NCBI GenBank assembly: GCA_002416505.1
Contig: DIAM01000004.1
Span: 25,048-89,047 of the forward strand
Length of the DNA stretch: 64,000 nt
Origin: Gammaproteobacteria bacterium UBA5078
Lineage (GTDB): Bacteria > Pseudomonadota > Gammaproteobacteria > Pseudomonadales > Pseudohongiellaceae
Direction: 5' to 3'
Each line of letters starts with the position of its first letter. Position 1 is the first letter of the stretch. Below are positions 51,523 through 61,540 of this stretch, in pieces. The translations under genes and the position numbers were made by a program. The notes below the pieces were generated by a model. The model worked only from the letters and a program-made list of their open reading frames with translations, did no database searches and had not been told where the DNA came from.

Positions 51523-53697
51523 ATGGTTTTTCTCTCTACCCGACGTACTAAGGCATTCTTTCTTCAGACGGCGATAGCAGCCCTACTCATTACACCCAGC
51601 GTTGTGAACGCTCAACAGACCGATGGAGAGAACTCGACTGTAGTCTACCCAGCGGACTATTTTGTCGAATATGCACCCACCTCGGCACAGGACATGCTCG
51701 ACCGCATCCCTGGCTTGTCTGGCGGCGGTGGCCCACCCGGTGGATTCGGCGGCGGCAATGCCGGTTCGGGCGGCCGTGGCTTTGGCGGTGGCAGTGGTGG
51801 CAACGAAGTCCTAATCAACGGCAAGCGCACTGCTGGCAAGAATAACCAAACCAGCGATGTGCTCCGACGCATCTCCGCCTCCCAGGTTAACGAGATTCAA
51901 ATTATTCGCGGCACCTCTGGCGATCTCGACGTGCGCGGCAGCAGCCAAGTAATAAACGTCGTGCTCAGCGAAGAGCTCACGTCTAATAGTGTTTCCTATG
52001 AGCTAAATTTCAGCCGTGCCTTCGACGCTGAAGTTCGCCCCGGCGGCTCGGCGGCATTGAGTGGCCAGAGTGGCGACCTGAATTATCTTTTCAGCGCCAA
52101 TGCCTCCTCTCGCTACGATCATTCATTGAGCCGCGAAGTCAGCACGCTTGGAGACTTTTCGCCCAATGACGCGATCAAGGAAAATCGCATTCGTGACCAG
52201 ATGAGCTACGAGCTGAGCACCAATCTTAGCTACGACATCAACGCCAATAGCAGCGCCCGCGTCAATGCACTGATTGGCACCACCGAAGGCCCTACAGACG
52301 TGCGCCGCGCCATCACGGATCTGACGGTCAACCCCAACACTCTCTCCATCGAACTCGAGGATATTCCGAATGCGAATGATAACTGGGAGTTAGGCGGGGA
52401 CTACGAGTACAGAACCGCGTCCGGCAGCCGCTTCAAACTACTCGCGATTGCGAACCAAGAGAACAACGACACAACTCGAGAGCGCTTCGTACTGCTTAAC
52501 GATGACAGCGCGCAGAAAAATCTCTTCATCGACACTAAGGCCGTTACCGATGAACGCATCGTGCGCAGTTCCTACACGATGGGCTTTACGGAGACACAAG
52601 ATTTCGAATTCGGCGTGGAACGTGCACAGACCATTTTGGATTCTGAACTGATTTATGGACTACTCAGTAGTACCGGCACGCCCTCGGCGGCGGCGGGCGG
52701 CCTCGTGCCACAGAAGGTGAGCAATGCGAACTCGCAAGTGGAAGAGCTGCGCTACGAGCCATTTGTCATTCACAATTGGCAAATCAATCCAAAGATGAGC
52801 CTCGAAACTACTCTATTGTACGAGACCTCAACCATTACACAGACCGGCGATGTGCAGAACGAGCGTGACTTCAGCTTCGTGAAACCTAAAGTTGATTTCC
52901 GTTATGACATGACCTCGAATCTACAGATACGTGGCACTATCGAGAAGGCCGTCAATCAACTCAGCTTCAGCGATTTCGTGGCGGCAAATGACGATCAGGA
53001 CAACGATGCGGCGACACAGGCTGGAAACGAAGAGTTACAACAGGAATGGCTGTGGAAATACAATTTACGCACCGAGTATCGCATTCCTAATGACGTGGGG
53101 GTTTTGAGCTCAGACTTCTTCTACTTCAAGCACCACGATGTCATCGAGCGCATCGACGTTACGCGCGTTGAGACTAGCCTGCAGTCGGCCAATGGCAATG
53201 CCGGTGACGGCTGGCAGTACGGCATGAACCTGAGCGCAAGCGTGCGCATGGGCATGCTCAATCTACCCAACCTATTGCTTACTAGCACCCTGAACGTGCA
53301 AGACTCGGAGATCACCGATCCTTTCCTCGGCATTGATCGCCGCTTCCAGAATTATCAACGCGGTCGCTTCACACTGGAATTCAGGCATGACCTGCCTTCG
53401 ATACGCGCCAATTGGGGCATGCAGTATTTCGATCGAATCGATGGCGGCATGTCCCGCTATGACATCGACGATATCGAGAAGTCTGTCGGTGAGCCTCGCG
53501 TGAATCTGTTCATGGAGCACGTCGATCGTCGCGGCATCACTTATCGCTTCGATGCGGGCGCCATAACTAATGGACAGCAGTTCCGCGAGCGTTTCCGCTA
53601 TGTCGGAAGGATCTCGGACAATGTACTCGAGGAGTATGAAAGCTGGCATCAGGGCCAGGGCATACAATATAGCTTTAAGATTAACGGCAGCTTCTGA
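51523..53697 (+). CDS. TonB-dependent outer-membrane receptor with Gly-rich plug insert
   Basis: 724 residues from ATG 51523 (AAAGG upstream; a TTG 15 codons earlier is less likely). The signal peptide ends in NAQ. The plug domain includes DMLDRIPGLS, VLINGKRTAGK and IQIIRGTSGDLDV. Between RIPG and LINGKR lies a Gly/Pro-rich insert (about residues 66-92) with GGGPPGG and GGGSGG runs. The barrel ends in FKINGSF. Motifs and order match the receptor at 4436-6562, including VEELRYEPFVIHNWQ in the barrel. Ligand unknown. Confidence 0.9.
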   Translation: MVFLSTRRTKAFFLQTAIAALLITPSVVNAQQTDGENSTVVYPADYFVEYAPTSAQDMLDRIPGLSGGGGPPGGFGGGNAGSGGRGFGGGSGGNEVLINGKRTAGKNNQTSDVLRRISASQVNEIQIIRGTSGDLDVRGSSQVINVVLSEELTSNSVSYELNFSRAFDAEVRPGGSAALSGQSGDLNYLFSANASSRYDHSLSREVSTLGDFSPNDAIKENRIRDQMSYELSTNLSYDINANSSARVNALIGTTEGPTDVRRAITDLTVNPNTLSIELEDIPNANDNWELGGDYEYRTASGSRFKLLAIANQENNDTTRERFVLLNDDSAQKNLFIDTKAVTDERIVRSSYTMGFTETQDFEFGVERAQTILDSELIYGLLSSTGTPSAAAGGLVPQKVSNANSQVEELRYEPFVIHNWQINPKMSLETTLLYETSTITQTGDVQNERDFSFVKPKVDFRYDMTSNLQIRGTIEKAVNQLSFSDFVAANDDQDNDAATQAGNEELQQEWLWKYNLRTEYRIPNDVGVLSSDFFYFKHHDVIERIDVTRVETSLQSANGNAGDGWQYGMNLSASVRMGMLNLPNLLLTSTLNVQDSEITDPFLGIDRRFQNYQRGRFTLEFRHDLPSIRANWGMQYFDRIDGGMSRYDIDDIEKSVGEPRVNLFMEHVDRRGITYRFDAGAITNGQQFRERFRYVGRISDNVLEEYESWHQGQGIQYSFKINGSF

Positions 53698-53703
53698 CGC
53701 CTC

Positions 53704-53737
53704 GAGCGAGGCCTGGGGAAATCCTCAGGCCTCGCTC
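53704..53737. terminator. Bidirectional hairpin between receptor and GT90 genes
   Basis: Perfect 12-bp inverted repeat GAGCGAGGCCTG / CAGGCCTCGCTC with a 10-base loop, starting 6 bases after the receptor stop and overlapping the last codons of the convergent gene. Confidence 0.6.
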
Positions 53738-54708
53738 AGACTCAATGTAGGCGCATCTAGCGGTTGCCCGGAATACTCGAAATACTTCTGCATTACCTGC
53801 AAGCCGATCTGACGCTCTACAGCAGAGTCCTGGAACTGCGCGACCCAACGCTGCGCATTTTCTAGAATCACGAGGGCCGCCTCTGGGTTCTTACAATAGA
53901 AATCGATTTTCTCTTCGATATCGGAGAAGTCGTCTCTGAGTTGCACATAGTGCACACCCGCCTGCAATAGCCCCTCCATAAACCAAGTTTCATAGCGCGG
54001 CTTGCGCATCAGACAAAGCGAATTGGAAGACATGATCCACTTCAGGTTTGTGGCGACATCGTTGCCTTCGACTGACAAGATGAATTTGTAGCCAAGCTGT
54101 TCCTCTATCGTCATAAACTCTTTCTGCATGCGCGGATTGGCGCCATATGGCACTTTGTTCGACTGGCCGATATCGCAGCGCGGATGCGCATACCAGTTCT
54201 TTACCAACTGAGAACGACAATGCGCCGGCTTGGCCTTGCCACGCCATACCACCATGTCTTTCTTGTCCGCGAATGCTCGCCTGTCTGTCACAAACACATA
54301 GTGACGTACACGGTTGAGTTTGAGAATGACCGAGTTGCCATTGTCACCCGCTATGGGTCGACTCTTCACGATACATGGCTGGGGCGGCACCTCGATGACA
54401 TCACCGAATTCGTGGTGAAATCCCATCGAAACTGGAAAGTAACGCAGCACCGCGCGCAGATCGTAGTAATAGGCCGATTGCCGCTGCGGGCTAAGCTGTT
54501 CGAGCGTATTGCTAGAGTTAGCAAGCTCGAAATAGGCATTGCGCTTGTTGTAGTAGCTGACGCGCGCCTCGATGGCGTCGCGATCAGACGCCGCGATCGC
54601 GTTGAGGTGAGCGTTACGACGCGCGCGATACAGACGCATCGGCACGAGCCGGCTCAACAGGCACTGCAAATAGAAAATAAACTTAGAGTTCTTCTGGGCA
54701 CACTTCAA
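53725..54708 (-). CDS. Glycosyltransferase family 90 (LPS-modifying type)
   Basis: 327 residues. CAZy GT90-type (CAP10-like) landmarks are VVWRGKAKPAHCRSQLV, YKFILSVEGNDVATNLKW and LMRKPRYETWFMEGLL. Bacterial members transfer sugars, often xylose or similar, to lipopolysaccharide. It starts with TTG; the downstream Met at residue 24 is a possible start, but the basic/hydrophobic N-terminus fits the family. No LPS cluster is adjacent. Divergent from malic enzyme. Confidence 0.8.
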   Translation of the reverse strand: MKCAQKNSKFIFYLQCLLSRLVPMRLYRARRNAHLNAIAASDRDAIEARVSYYNKRNAYFELANSSNTLEQLSPQRQSAYYYDLRAVLRYFPVSMGFHHEFGDVIEVPPQPCIVKSRPIAGDNGNSVILKLNRVRHYVFVTDRRAFADKKDMVVWRGKAKPAHCRSQLVKNWYAHPRCDIGQSNKVPYGANPRMQKEFMTIEEQLGYKFILSVEGNDVATNLKWIMSSNSLCLMRKPRYETWFMEGLLQAGVHYVQLRDDFSDIEEKIDFYCKNPEAALVILENAQRWVAQFQDSAVERQIGLQVMQKYFEYSGQPLDAPTLSLSEA

Positions 54709-54876
54709 GATAGGATGTCTTCATTGGCTAGAGATTGCGCTAGCCTAATGTGCGGATATTGCCGTTTCGCGTCATTCACACTACAGATTGATGACAATGA
54801 CTATTGGAACTGATCGACGCGAACTAAGCCGATTGGGTACAATGGCGCCATCAACTGCCATCTATATGAGCCCTCA

Positions 54877-56577
54877 ATGTCCTCACGCAAACCGCTGTAC
54901 ATCGCCTACGCCGGACCTACTCTCCTCGAAACGCCTCTTTTGAACAAGGGCGCCGCCTTTACAGAGCGGGAGCGACGCACCTTCAATCTATTGGGCCTGC
55001 TGCCGCCTCGCTACGAGAGTATCGAGGGGCAAGTCGAACGCGCCTATATGCAATACCGCAGTTTCGACGAGCCTATCAATAAGCATATCTATCTGCGCGC
55101 GGTGCAGGACAACAACGAGACCCTATTCTATCGACTCATAAGCGAGCATCTTGTCGAGATGCTGCCGATCATCTACACCCCGACCGTGGGCGATGCCTGT
55201 GAGCATTTCTCCGACATCTACCGCAGCGCTCGCGGCATCTTCGTCTCCTACGAGGAGCGTGAGTACATGAATGACATCATGCACAGCGTGACTAAAGACA
55301 AGGTAAAGGTCATTGTGGTGACCGACGGCGAGCGCGTCCTGGGTCTCGGCGACCAGGGCATCGGCGGCATGGGCATCACCATCGGTAAGCTGTCGATCTA
55401 TACCGCCGGTGGCGGCATCAGCCCAGCCTACACGCTGCCAGTAGCCTTAGATGTCGGCACGAATAACCAGACCCTACTCGACGACCCCATGTATATGGGC
55501 ATGCGCCATCCGCGTATCGGGCGGGAAGAATATGACGCCTTCGTGGACCAGTTCATCGACGCCGCGCAGGAGCGTTGGCCGGGCGTGCTCATTCAGTTCG
55601 AGGATTTCGCACAGCCCAATGCCATGCCGATACTGCAGCGTCATCGCGACCGTGTATGCTGTTTCAACGACGATATTCAGGGCACGGCTGCCGTCACCCT
55701 GGGTACTCTGCTTGCCGCTTGTCGCAAGAAGGAAGAGAAACTTAGTGCACAGAGGATCGTCTTCGTCGGCGCAGGCTCGGCAGGCTGCGGTATTGCCGAG
55801 CTGATTATCAGCGCGATGATAGCCGAGGGCTTGAGCGATGCTCAGGCGCGCGCACAGATATTCATGGTAGACCGCTACGGGCTAGTTACGGTGGGCATGG
55901 AGAATCTCATGGACTTCCAAGAGAAGCTCATGCAGCCCGCGGCCGCACTCAGCGAATGGACCAGGGAGGACGACAGCCAATATGCGACCCTATTCGATGT
56001 CGTCAACAATGTTGAGCCTAGCGTACTCGTAGGGGTTTCGGGCAAGGCTGGCTTGTTCACAGAGCGCGTAGTGCGTCAGATGCATGCGCATTGCCCGCGC
56101 CCTATAATCCTACCCTTGAGCAATCCCTCGCGGCACGTCGAGGCGCATCCACAACAGGTGTTGGAATGGACCGAGGGGCGCGCCATTGTGGCCACCGGCA
56201 GTCCGTTCGGCAAAGTCGAGTTCAAAGGGAAAACCTATGCCATTGCCCAATGCAATAATAGCTATATTTTCCCCGGTATCGGGCTCGGCGTAATCGCCTG
56301 TAAGTCGGCGCGGGTTACCGACGAGATGCTCATGATCGCCAGCATCACCCTGTCGGAGAACTCTCCGCAGATCGAGGAGCCTTCGGCTTCGATTCTGCCA
56401 CCCCTGACAGACCTGCCGCAGATCAGCCGGAAGATCGCCTTCGCGGTCGCGAAGATGGCGATGAGCCAGGGACACGCACGCGAGCTTCCGGACGAAGAAC
56501 TGCTAGAGATCATCGAGCGGAACTTCTGGACTCCCGCCTACCGCGAGTATCGTCGCATTGCCACGCGGGCGCGGTAA
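54877..56577 (+). CDS. maeA: NAD-dependent malic enzyme
   Basis: 566 residues, equal in length to E. coli MaeA (SfcA). Malic-enzyme motifs are LLPPRYESIEGQVERAY at the N-terminus, LPIIYTPTVGDACEHF and VVTDGERVLGLGDQGIGGMG. The metal site is in QFEDFAQPNAM and CCFNDDIQGTA, and the nucleotide-binding VFVGAGSAGCGIAE lies near residue 295. It decarboxylates malate to pyruvate with NAD+. The gene stands alone; a hairpin separates it from the convergent dioxygenase. Confidence 0.95.
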   Translation: MSSRKPLYIAYAGPTLLETPLLNKGAAFTERERRTFNLLGLLPPRYESIEGQVERAYMQYRSFDEPINKHIYLRAVQDNNETLFYRLISEHLVEMLPIIYTPTVGDACEHFSDIYRSARGIFVSYEEREYMNDIMHSVTKDKVKVIVVTDGERVLGLGDQGIGGMGITIGKLSIYTAGGGISPAYTLPVALDVGTNNQTLLDDPMYMGMRHPRIGREEYDAFVDQFIDAAQERWPGVLIQFEDFAQPNAMPILQRHRDRVCCFNDDIQGTAAVTLGTLLAACRKKEEKLSAQRIVFVGAGSAGCGIAELIISAMIAEGLSDAQARAQIFMVDRYGLVTVGMENLMDFQEKLMQPAAALSEWTREDDSQYATLFDVVNNVEPSVLVGVSGKAGLFTERVVRQMHAHCPRPIILPLSNPSRHVEAHPQQVLEWTEGRAIVATGSPFGKVEFKGKTYAIAQCNNSYIFPGIGLGVIACKSARVTDEMLMIASITLSENSPQIEEPSASILPPLTDLPQISRKIAFAVAKMAMSQGHARELPDEELLEIIERNFWTPAYREYRRIATRAR

Positions 56578-56583
56578 GCGAGC

Positions 56584-56612
56584 GCTTGCCTAGGCTTTAT
56601 CCTTAGGCAAGC
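56584..56612. terminator. Hairpin between malic enzyme and dioxygenase genes
   Basis: Perfect 9-bp inverted repeat GCTTGCCTA / TAGGCAAGC with an 11-base loop. It starts 6 bases after the maeA stop and overlaps the last codons of the convergent dioxygenase gene. Confidence 0.5.
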
Positions 56613-57583
56613 AAAGAGGCTAGGACACGCCGCTCGCCCTCGAACGGACGCCGGCCGTGCATGACCAAGAAGTTATCTATAAAGGCCACATCCCCCGTCT
56701 GCCATGCCATGTCGAAAGACAAGGCATCGCCGATGCGTATGGCGCAGTCCATGTCCTGTGCCGCGATCGGCGAGTCGTCGCCGAAACGAATGGTTTTCTC
56801 TGGGCTGTTGCGCTTGTCCTGCCAGCCTCTGAATGCCGCGATCAACTGATTGAAGAATACCCGACGACCATCGTCCAAAGTGCGCACGGCGGGCAACACA
56901 GGGGTCGTGACCTTGAGTGAGTCGTCGTCTCTCCACTCCCAGCTATAGCCTAGGGATTGCAGCTTCGCCTCCGCGGTTTCCTTATCCTCGGCCTGTAGCG
57001 TGCTATGCCAGCTACGCCCCTGACCGGACTCCACGTCCTCCGCAGCCGGCATCACATTGGTGTAGCGCACGCCTAGCCTCTCGCAGGCCGCTACGAACTC
57101 GGGACGCTCTTGCTCCAGGGCGCGCAACAGAAGGTCCGAGCGGCACAGTGGGGTGGCACCACCGCTGTGCGCCGCTTTCTCACAGAAGAAGAACAGGCGC
57201 GATGGGTAGATCGGCGTCTGCGCCATCTCATGATGCAGGTAGATAGACACCGCGGGCGGCGCCTCATTGGCAGTAAACACTCTCGGCGTGCGGTTGCGCC
57301 GCACCGCATTAGACAGCGATTCTACATAGGCAAAATTCGGCAAGTCGAACGCCTGTATGAATCGATCGAAATCGAGATCGCTCACGATGGGGAAGCCGCG
57401 AAACAGGATCGCGCCGTGCCGCTCAAGACTGTCGAGCAACTCCTGCCTGTGCGCCGCGCACCAAGTGAGCAAGTCATCCAAGTTCGCCCCTTGCGAACTC
57501 GCCCCGTAGACTAAAGGGAATACGTCCGGAGTGTATTGCTGCCCCGTCACGTCTACCGACTCCATTTTCAACGCCGTCATCAT
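56603..57583 (-). CDS. TauD/TfdA-family Fe(II)/2-oxoglutarate dioxygenase
   Basis: 326 residues. Paired ATG codons (57583, 57580) follow GAGGA; a longer frame runs into the upstream gene and is rejected. The iron ligand motif is His117-His-Glu119 in YLHHEMAQTPIYPSRLFFFC, with the distal His in FLVMHGRRPFEGERRVL. The family hydroxylates unactivated carbons using 2-oxoglutarate and O2. Members with HHEMAQ motifs are often tailoring or catabolic enzymes of unknown substrate. Last gene of the symporter operon, 5 bases after the aldo/keto reductase. Confidence 0.9.
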   Translation of the reverse strand: MMTALKMESVDVTGQQYTPDVFPLVYGASSQGANLDDLLTWCAAHRQELLDSLERHGAILFRGFPIVSDLDFDRFIQAFDLPNFAYVESLSNAVRRNRTPRVFTANEAPPAVSIYLHHEMAQTPIYPSRLFFFCEKAAHSGGATPLCRSDLLLRALEQERPEFVAACERLGVRYTNVMPAAEDVESGQGRSWHSTLQAEDKETAEAKLQSLGYSWEWRDDDSLKVTTPVLPAVRTLDDGRRVFFNQLIAAFRGWQDKRNSPEKTIRFGDDSPIAAQDMDCAIRIGDALSFDMAWQTGDVAFIDNFLVMHGRRPFEGERRVLASLLA

Positions 57584-57588
57584 TTTCC

Positions 57589-58572
57589 TCAATCGTAAAT
57601 TGGATAGAATTTCCCAAACGCCAGCTCGCAAAATAGACCGGGATCGTTAAACCGGCGATTGCAGTTCAATGCCGATATCGCTTCCATCTCTTGAGTAGTC
57701 AACGTGAAATCGAACAAGGCGAGATTCTCCTGCAGGCGCTCTACGCGCGAAGTCTTGGGAATTATCGCCGTGCCGCGCTGCACACCCCAGCGCAGGAGCA
57801 CCTGTGCTGGGCTGCGCTTGACACGCGCGGCGGCTGCCACTACAACCGGCTGCTCTAACAGAGACTCCTCTTCACGTGCCATATCCAAGGCGATGTAAGA
57901 TAATGAACCCAGTGGCGAGAATGTCGTGACCGCGATCTCATAGTCTGCGGCCAATCTTAACAGTCGTTCTTGGGTAAGATAAGGATGCGACTCGACCTGA
58001 AGCACAGCGGGTTTTATCTTCGCGTATGCCATCAGGTCATGCAGCAGGCCGCTGCTGTAGTTGCACACCCCGATCTGCCTCACCTTCCCCTTCTCCACCA
58101 GTGCCTCCATCGCACGCCAGGTTTCGGACAATGGCACTGGCGCGATCTTCATCTCCGGCTGTTGCGCCTTCGGGTCGAAGATCCACTCCGGCGGATAGCG
58201 CGTGGCAATTGGCACGTATTCCAAGGAGATCGGGAAGTGGATGAGGTAGAGGTCGAGATAGTCCACGCCTAGATCCTGCAAGGTCTTGTCGCAGGCCTGC
58301 TCTACATGCTCTGCCCCATGAAAGGTATTCCAGAGCTTCGAGGTAATCCATAGGTCTTCACGCTTGCACAGGCCCGCGTCGAGCGCCTGCTTGATGCCCT
58401 GACCGACCTCGCGCTCGTTAGCATAATCCGCCGCGCTGTCCAGATGACGATACCCTATCTCTATCGCCCGCCTCACCACATTGGCGACCTGTTCACGCCC
58501 TATCTTCCAAAGCCCTAAGCCTACTGACGGCATCTTCGTGTCGCCCACTCTAATCGCATTCTCCATAATCAT
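57589..58572 (-). CDS. Aldo/keto reductase
   Basis: 327 residues, AKR TIM barrel. The catalytic tetrad is visible: Asp/Tyr in LDSAADYANEREVG, Lys in DLWITSKLW and His in DLYLIHFP. NADPH-site residues lie in the IIPKTSRVERLQENL segment. The sequence resembles xylose-reductase-type AKRs. Its ATG overlaps the oxidoreductase stop by four bases. It probably reduces a carbonyl of the compound imported by the operon's symporter. Confidence 0.9.
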   Translation of the reverse strand: MIMENAIRVGDTKMPSVGLGLWKIGREQVANVVRRAIEIGYRHLDSAADYANEREVGQGIKQALDAGLCKREDLWITSKLWNTFHGAEHVEQACDKTLQDLGVDYLDLYLIHFPISLEYVPIATRYPPEWIFDPKAQQPEMKIAPVPLSETWRAMEALVEKGKVRQIGVCNYSSGLLHDLMAYAKIKPAVLQVESHPYLTQERLLRLAADYEIAVTTFSPLGSLSYIALDMAREEESLLEQPVVVAAAARVKRSPAQVLLRWGVQRGTAIIPKTSRVERLQENLALFDFTLTTQEMEAISALNCNRRFNDPGLFCELAFGKFYPIYD

Positions 58573-59801
58573 TCCTGTTTCCCCGCGAGCAAGCTCGCTA
58601 GTTTTTCGCGCGCAATTAGTGCGCTAATCTCGATCGCTTGGCCGCTGCGCATCGACTCTTGCGCGGCACTGGCCACAAGCATTGCCCACATGCCCTGCAG
58701 TGGGGTGGCGCAATCCGCCTCGTTGCCTTCCAGTTGATCGAAGAAGGCCTGGTGTTCGAAGAATGTAGCGCCATGATGCCCACTTTGTTCTATGAGCCTT
58801 GGATAAGCCAATTGACTCACGCGTGAGGCACCGTTCTCTCCGAGCTCAAGACTTATCGAGGCTGTTGCCGGTGCTTGCTGATGGAAGTCGAAGCGCTCCG
58901 TGGCCAGCAGTCTCCCGCGCTCTCCCGTCACAACCATCTCCTCGACGAAATCCGCGCAGAACATATTCAATGTGAAGCTGGCGCGCACGCCGTTGTCGTA
59001 GTCGATGATCACGAATGCGTGGTCATCGATATCGGCGCGTCTGCCCTCATGCTCGAACTCCAGGAAGTTTACCGCCTGCCCGCCGCTCGCGAAGACCCGT
59101 TGTGGCGCAGCCTGGGCCATGAGGTTGATGAGGTCGAAATAGTGACAGCACTTCTCCACCAAGGTGCCGCCCGAGTATTCGTTAAACTTGTTCCACTGCT
59201 TAACCTTGTCGAGGAAGGGAGGACGGTATTCGCTCATGCTGATCGTCTTCACTATACCCAGCGAGGCTCGCTCCAAGGCCTCGTGGAACGCCTCAACGTA
59301 CTGCGCCTTATAGCGATACTGCAAACCAATCTGAATGAAGCTGCTATAGCTATTGGCGATCCGCACGATCGCAGCGGCATCGGCCAAGGTCGTCGCCATC
59401 GGTTTCTCTAGGAAGATCGGCTTGCCCGAGCAAACGGCCGTCTTCAATACCTCGTAGTGGGTGAAGTTGGGCGTGCAGATGAATAGCGCGTCCACCTCCG
59501 GGTCTTCACAAGCCTGCGCCAGAGACTCATAGCGCACCAGCACTCTTGTACTATAGCTACTGTATTCGACTTGCGCCGCGTCCATGCTATGTTGTTCTAG
59601 GTCGTAGATGCCATGGACATGGGCACGCCCCAACAGGGTCGCGACGCGCATATGCTCCTGCCCTATAGTGCCGGTACCAATGATCGCGATCTTGAACTTC
59701 GCCTCGGGCGTGCGATACAAATACTGATCATGGCTTGGAATATGACGCTGGCTAGAGGCCTGTGCGAAGAAACGCAGACGGGGTGGGTTCGACTTACTCA
59801 T
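58569..59801 (-). CDS. Gfo/Idh/MocA-family oxidoreductase
   Basis: 410 residues from ATG 59801, preferred because it follows GAGATC; earlier in-frame starts add 25 residues. The Rossmann motif is KIAIIGTGTIGQEHMRVA, followed by ALFICTPNFTHYEV and the catalytic-type Lys in FLEKPMATT. EKCCHYFDLINLM carries the substrate-side His. The family oxidises sugars, inositols and related polyols with NAD(P). Second gene of the operon, 26 bases after the symporter. Confidence 0.9.
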   Translation of the reverse strand: MSKSNPPRLRFFAQASSQRHIPSHDQYLYRTPEAKFKIAIIGTGTIGQEHMRVATLLGRAHVHGIYDLEQHSMDAAQVEYSSYSTRVLVRYESLAQACEDPEVDALFICTPNFTHYEVLKTAVCSGKPIFLEKPMATTLADAAAIVRIANSYSSFIQIGLQYRYKAQYVEAFHEALERASLGIVKTISMSEYRPPFLDKVKQWNKFNEYSGGTLVEKCCHYFDLINLMAQAAPQRVFASGGQAVNFLEFEHEGRRADIDDHAFVIIDYDNGVRASFTLNMFCADFVEEMVVTGERGRLLATERFDFHQQAPATASISLELGENGASRVSQLAYPRLIEQSGHHGATFFEHQAFFDQLEGNEADCATPLQGMWAMLVASAAQESMRSGQAIEISALIAREKLASLLAGKQE

Positions 59802-59827
59802 AGTGATCTCATATGAAAGAGGCATTC

Positions 59828-61540
59828 CTAGTGCGAAGATGTTAGCGCGGGCGCTCGCCAAATGGCTACAGCCCACACTGCAATATTGAGCAAAGCGATA
59901 ACGCTTATCATGGGCACGAAAGCGGGGCTAATCCCTCCCACTAATCCTATGGGCGAGAACAATAGGTACAACGCCACAACGCAGGACATTAGTGTGAATC
60001 CGCAAGGTTTCGCATAGCGCCAAGGGGTCAGATCGACCTTGGCATTGACTTGGTAACTCCATTTCTGAGCTCGAGGTGCGACACGGGCGAAATACAGCAT
60101 GATGAGCACTTCGAGCACAAACAATATGGCATAGAGATGGAGGAAGTGAATTCCGATCACATCGTCGAACACAAACTGTAAAAGCCCATAGGCAATCACA
60201 TGGAACACGATGGCGACCTTTGCGCCACGCGCAGGCACTCGTGTGGTAAACAGGCCAACGATCACGACCGCAATGACAGGAATATTATAGAACCCAGTGA
60301 ATATCCTGATGATCTGCCACAAGCCGTCTGGTGCGTACTGCAGTAGAGGTGCCACGATGAAAGAGAAAATGGCAATCACTACGCTCGCACGCTTGGCTAC
60401 CTTTACCATCTGCGCGTCACTGACTTGGTCTTTCTTGAACGGGCCATAGACATCGAGACAGAATAATGTCGCCGCACTATTGAGCAGGGAATTGAACGAG
60501 CTAAACACGGCGCCTAGTAAGACGGCGAGGAAGAAGCCCGCGGCGTACACCGGCAGCACATCGCGAATCAGCCGCGGGTAGGCCAAGTCTATGGTCGTCA
60601 AGCCATCGCCATAGAGATGAAAGGCGATGACGCCCGGGATCATCATCATGAAGGGGACCATTACCTTGAAGAAGCCAGAGAAGAGCACGCCCTTCTGACC
60701 TTCCGCTAGGTTGCGCGCGGCGAGCGTGCGTTGAATGACATATTGGTTTGTGCACCAGTAAAACAGATTGGCGAAAATCATGCCCGTGAACAGCGTGCCG
60801 AACGGAGTCGGGTCCGTCGCAGCGCCGATGGCATTTAACTTTTCCGTATTGCTACTGCTTATTATCCTGAGCCCTTCGCCGATGCTGCCATCGCCTAACG
60901 CGGATAGCCCGAGAACGGGCACAGCGATGCCGATGATCAATAAGCCGACGCCGTTCAAGGTGTCCGAAATCGCCACGGCGCGCAAGCCGCCGAATACGGC
61001 ATACAGAGCACCGACACAGCCGATGGTGACGATGGTCAGTAGCAAGGCCTGGCTATAGCTAAGCCCAAACAGAGTAGGCACATCGAACAATTGCATCACG
61101 GCGATGGAGCCGGAATAGAGCACGGAGGGGATGGTGACGAAGCCATAGCCCACCATGAACAGGACTACCGTCATGCGCCGCACGCCATCGTCGTAGCGAC
61201 TGCTAAGAAATTGCGGAAGCGTCGTAAAAGCGCCCGCGAGATAGCGTGGCAAGAAAATGAACGCCATGCACAGCGTCGCGAAGGCCGCCGTCACCTCCCA
61301 GCCCATACTGCTCATATTGAATCCATAGGCCGAGCCATTGAGTCCAATCAATTGCTCTGCAGACAAATTCGTTAGCAGCATCGAACCGGCGATGAAGACA
61401 GCGCCAAGCCCACGACCCGCCAAGAAGTACCCGTCGCGAGTGCTGACCTCGCCGCGAGTCTTCACATAGGAAACCCACGCGACGAGCCCCATGAAGAACG
61501 CACAGCTCAATAGTGTTGAGACAATATAGCGGGAATCCAA
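59828..61540 (-). CDS. Sodium:solute symporter (SSS/SLC5 family)
   Basis: 570 residues with about 14 membrane helices. SSS motifs are RDGYFLAGRGLGAVFIAGSM near the N-terminus, SAEQLIGLNGSAYG and YAVFGGLRAVAISDTLNG. The overall pattern is closer to SglT-like sugar or inositol transporters than to proline or pantothenate carriers. A TTG start is used because AAGGA lies about 8 bases upstream and no better Met is near. It heads the four-gene catabolic operon. Confidence 0.9.
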   Translation of the reverse strand: MDSRYIVSTLLSCAFFMGLVAWVSYVKTRGEVSTRDGYFLAGRGLGAVFIAGSMLLTNLSAEQLIGLNGSAYGFNMSSMGWEVTAAFATLCMAFIFLPRYLAGAFTTLPQFLSSRYDDGVRRMTVVLFMVGYGFVTIPSVLYSGSIAVMQLFDVPTLFGLSYSQALLLTIVTIGCVGALYAVFGGLRAVAISDTLNGVGLLIIGIAVPVLGLSALGDGSIGEGLRIISSSNTEKLNAIGAATDPTPFGTLFTGMIFANLFYWCTNQYVIQRTLAARNLAEGQKGVLFSGFFKVMVPFMMMIPGVIAFHLYGDGLTTIDLAYPRLIRDVLPVYAAGFFLAVLLGAVFSSFNSLLNSAATLFCLDVYGPFKKDQVSDAQMVKVAKRASVVIAIFSFIVAPLLQYAPDGLWQIIRIFTGFYNIPVIAVVIVGLFTTRVPARGAKVAIVFHVIAYGLLQFVFDDVIGIHFLHLYAILFVLEVLIMLYFARVAPRAQKWSYQVNAKVDLTPWRYAKPCGFTLMSCVVALYLLFSPIGLVGGISPAFVPMISVIALLNIAVWAVAIWRAPALTSSH

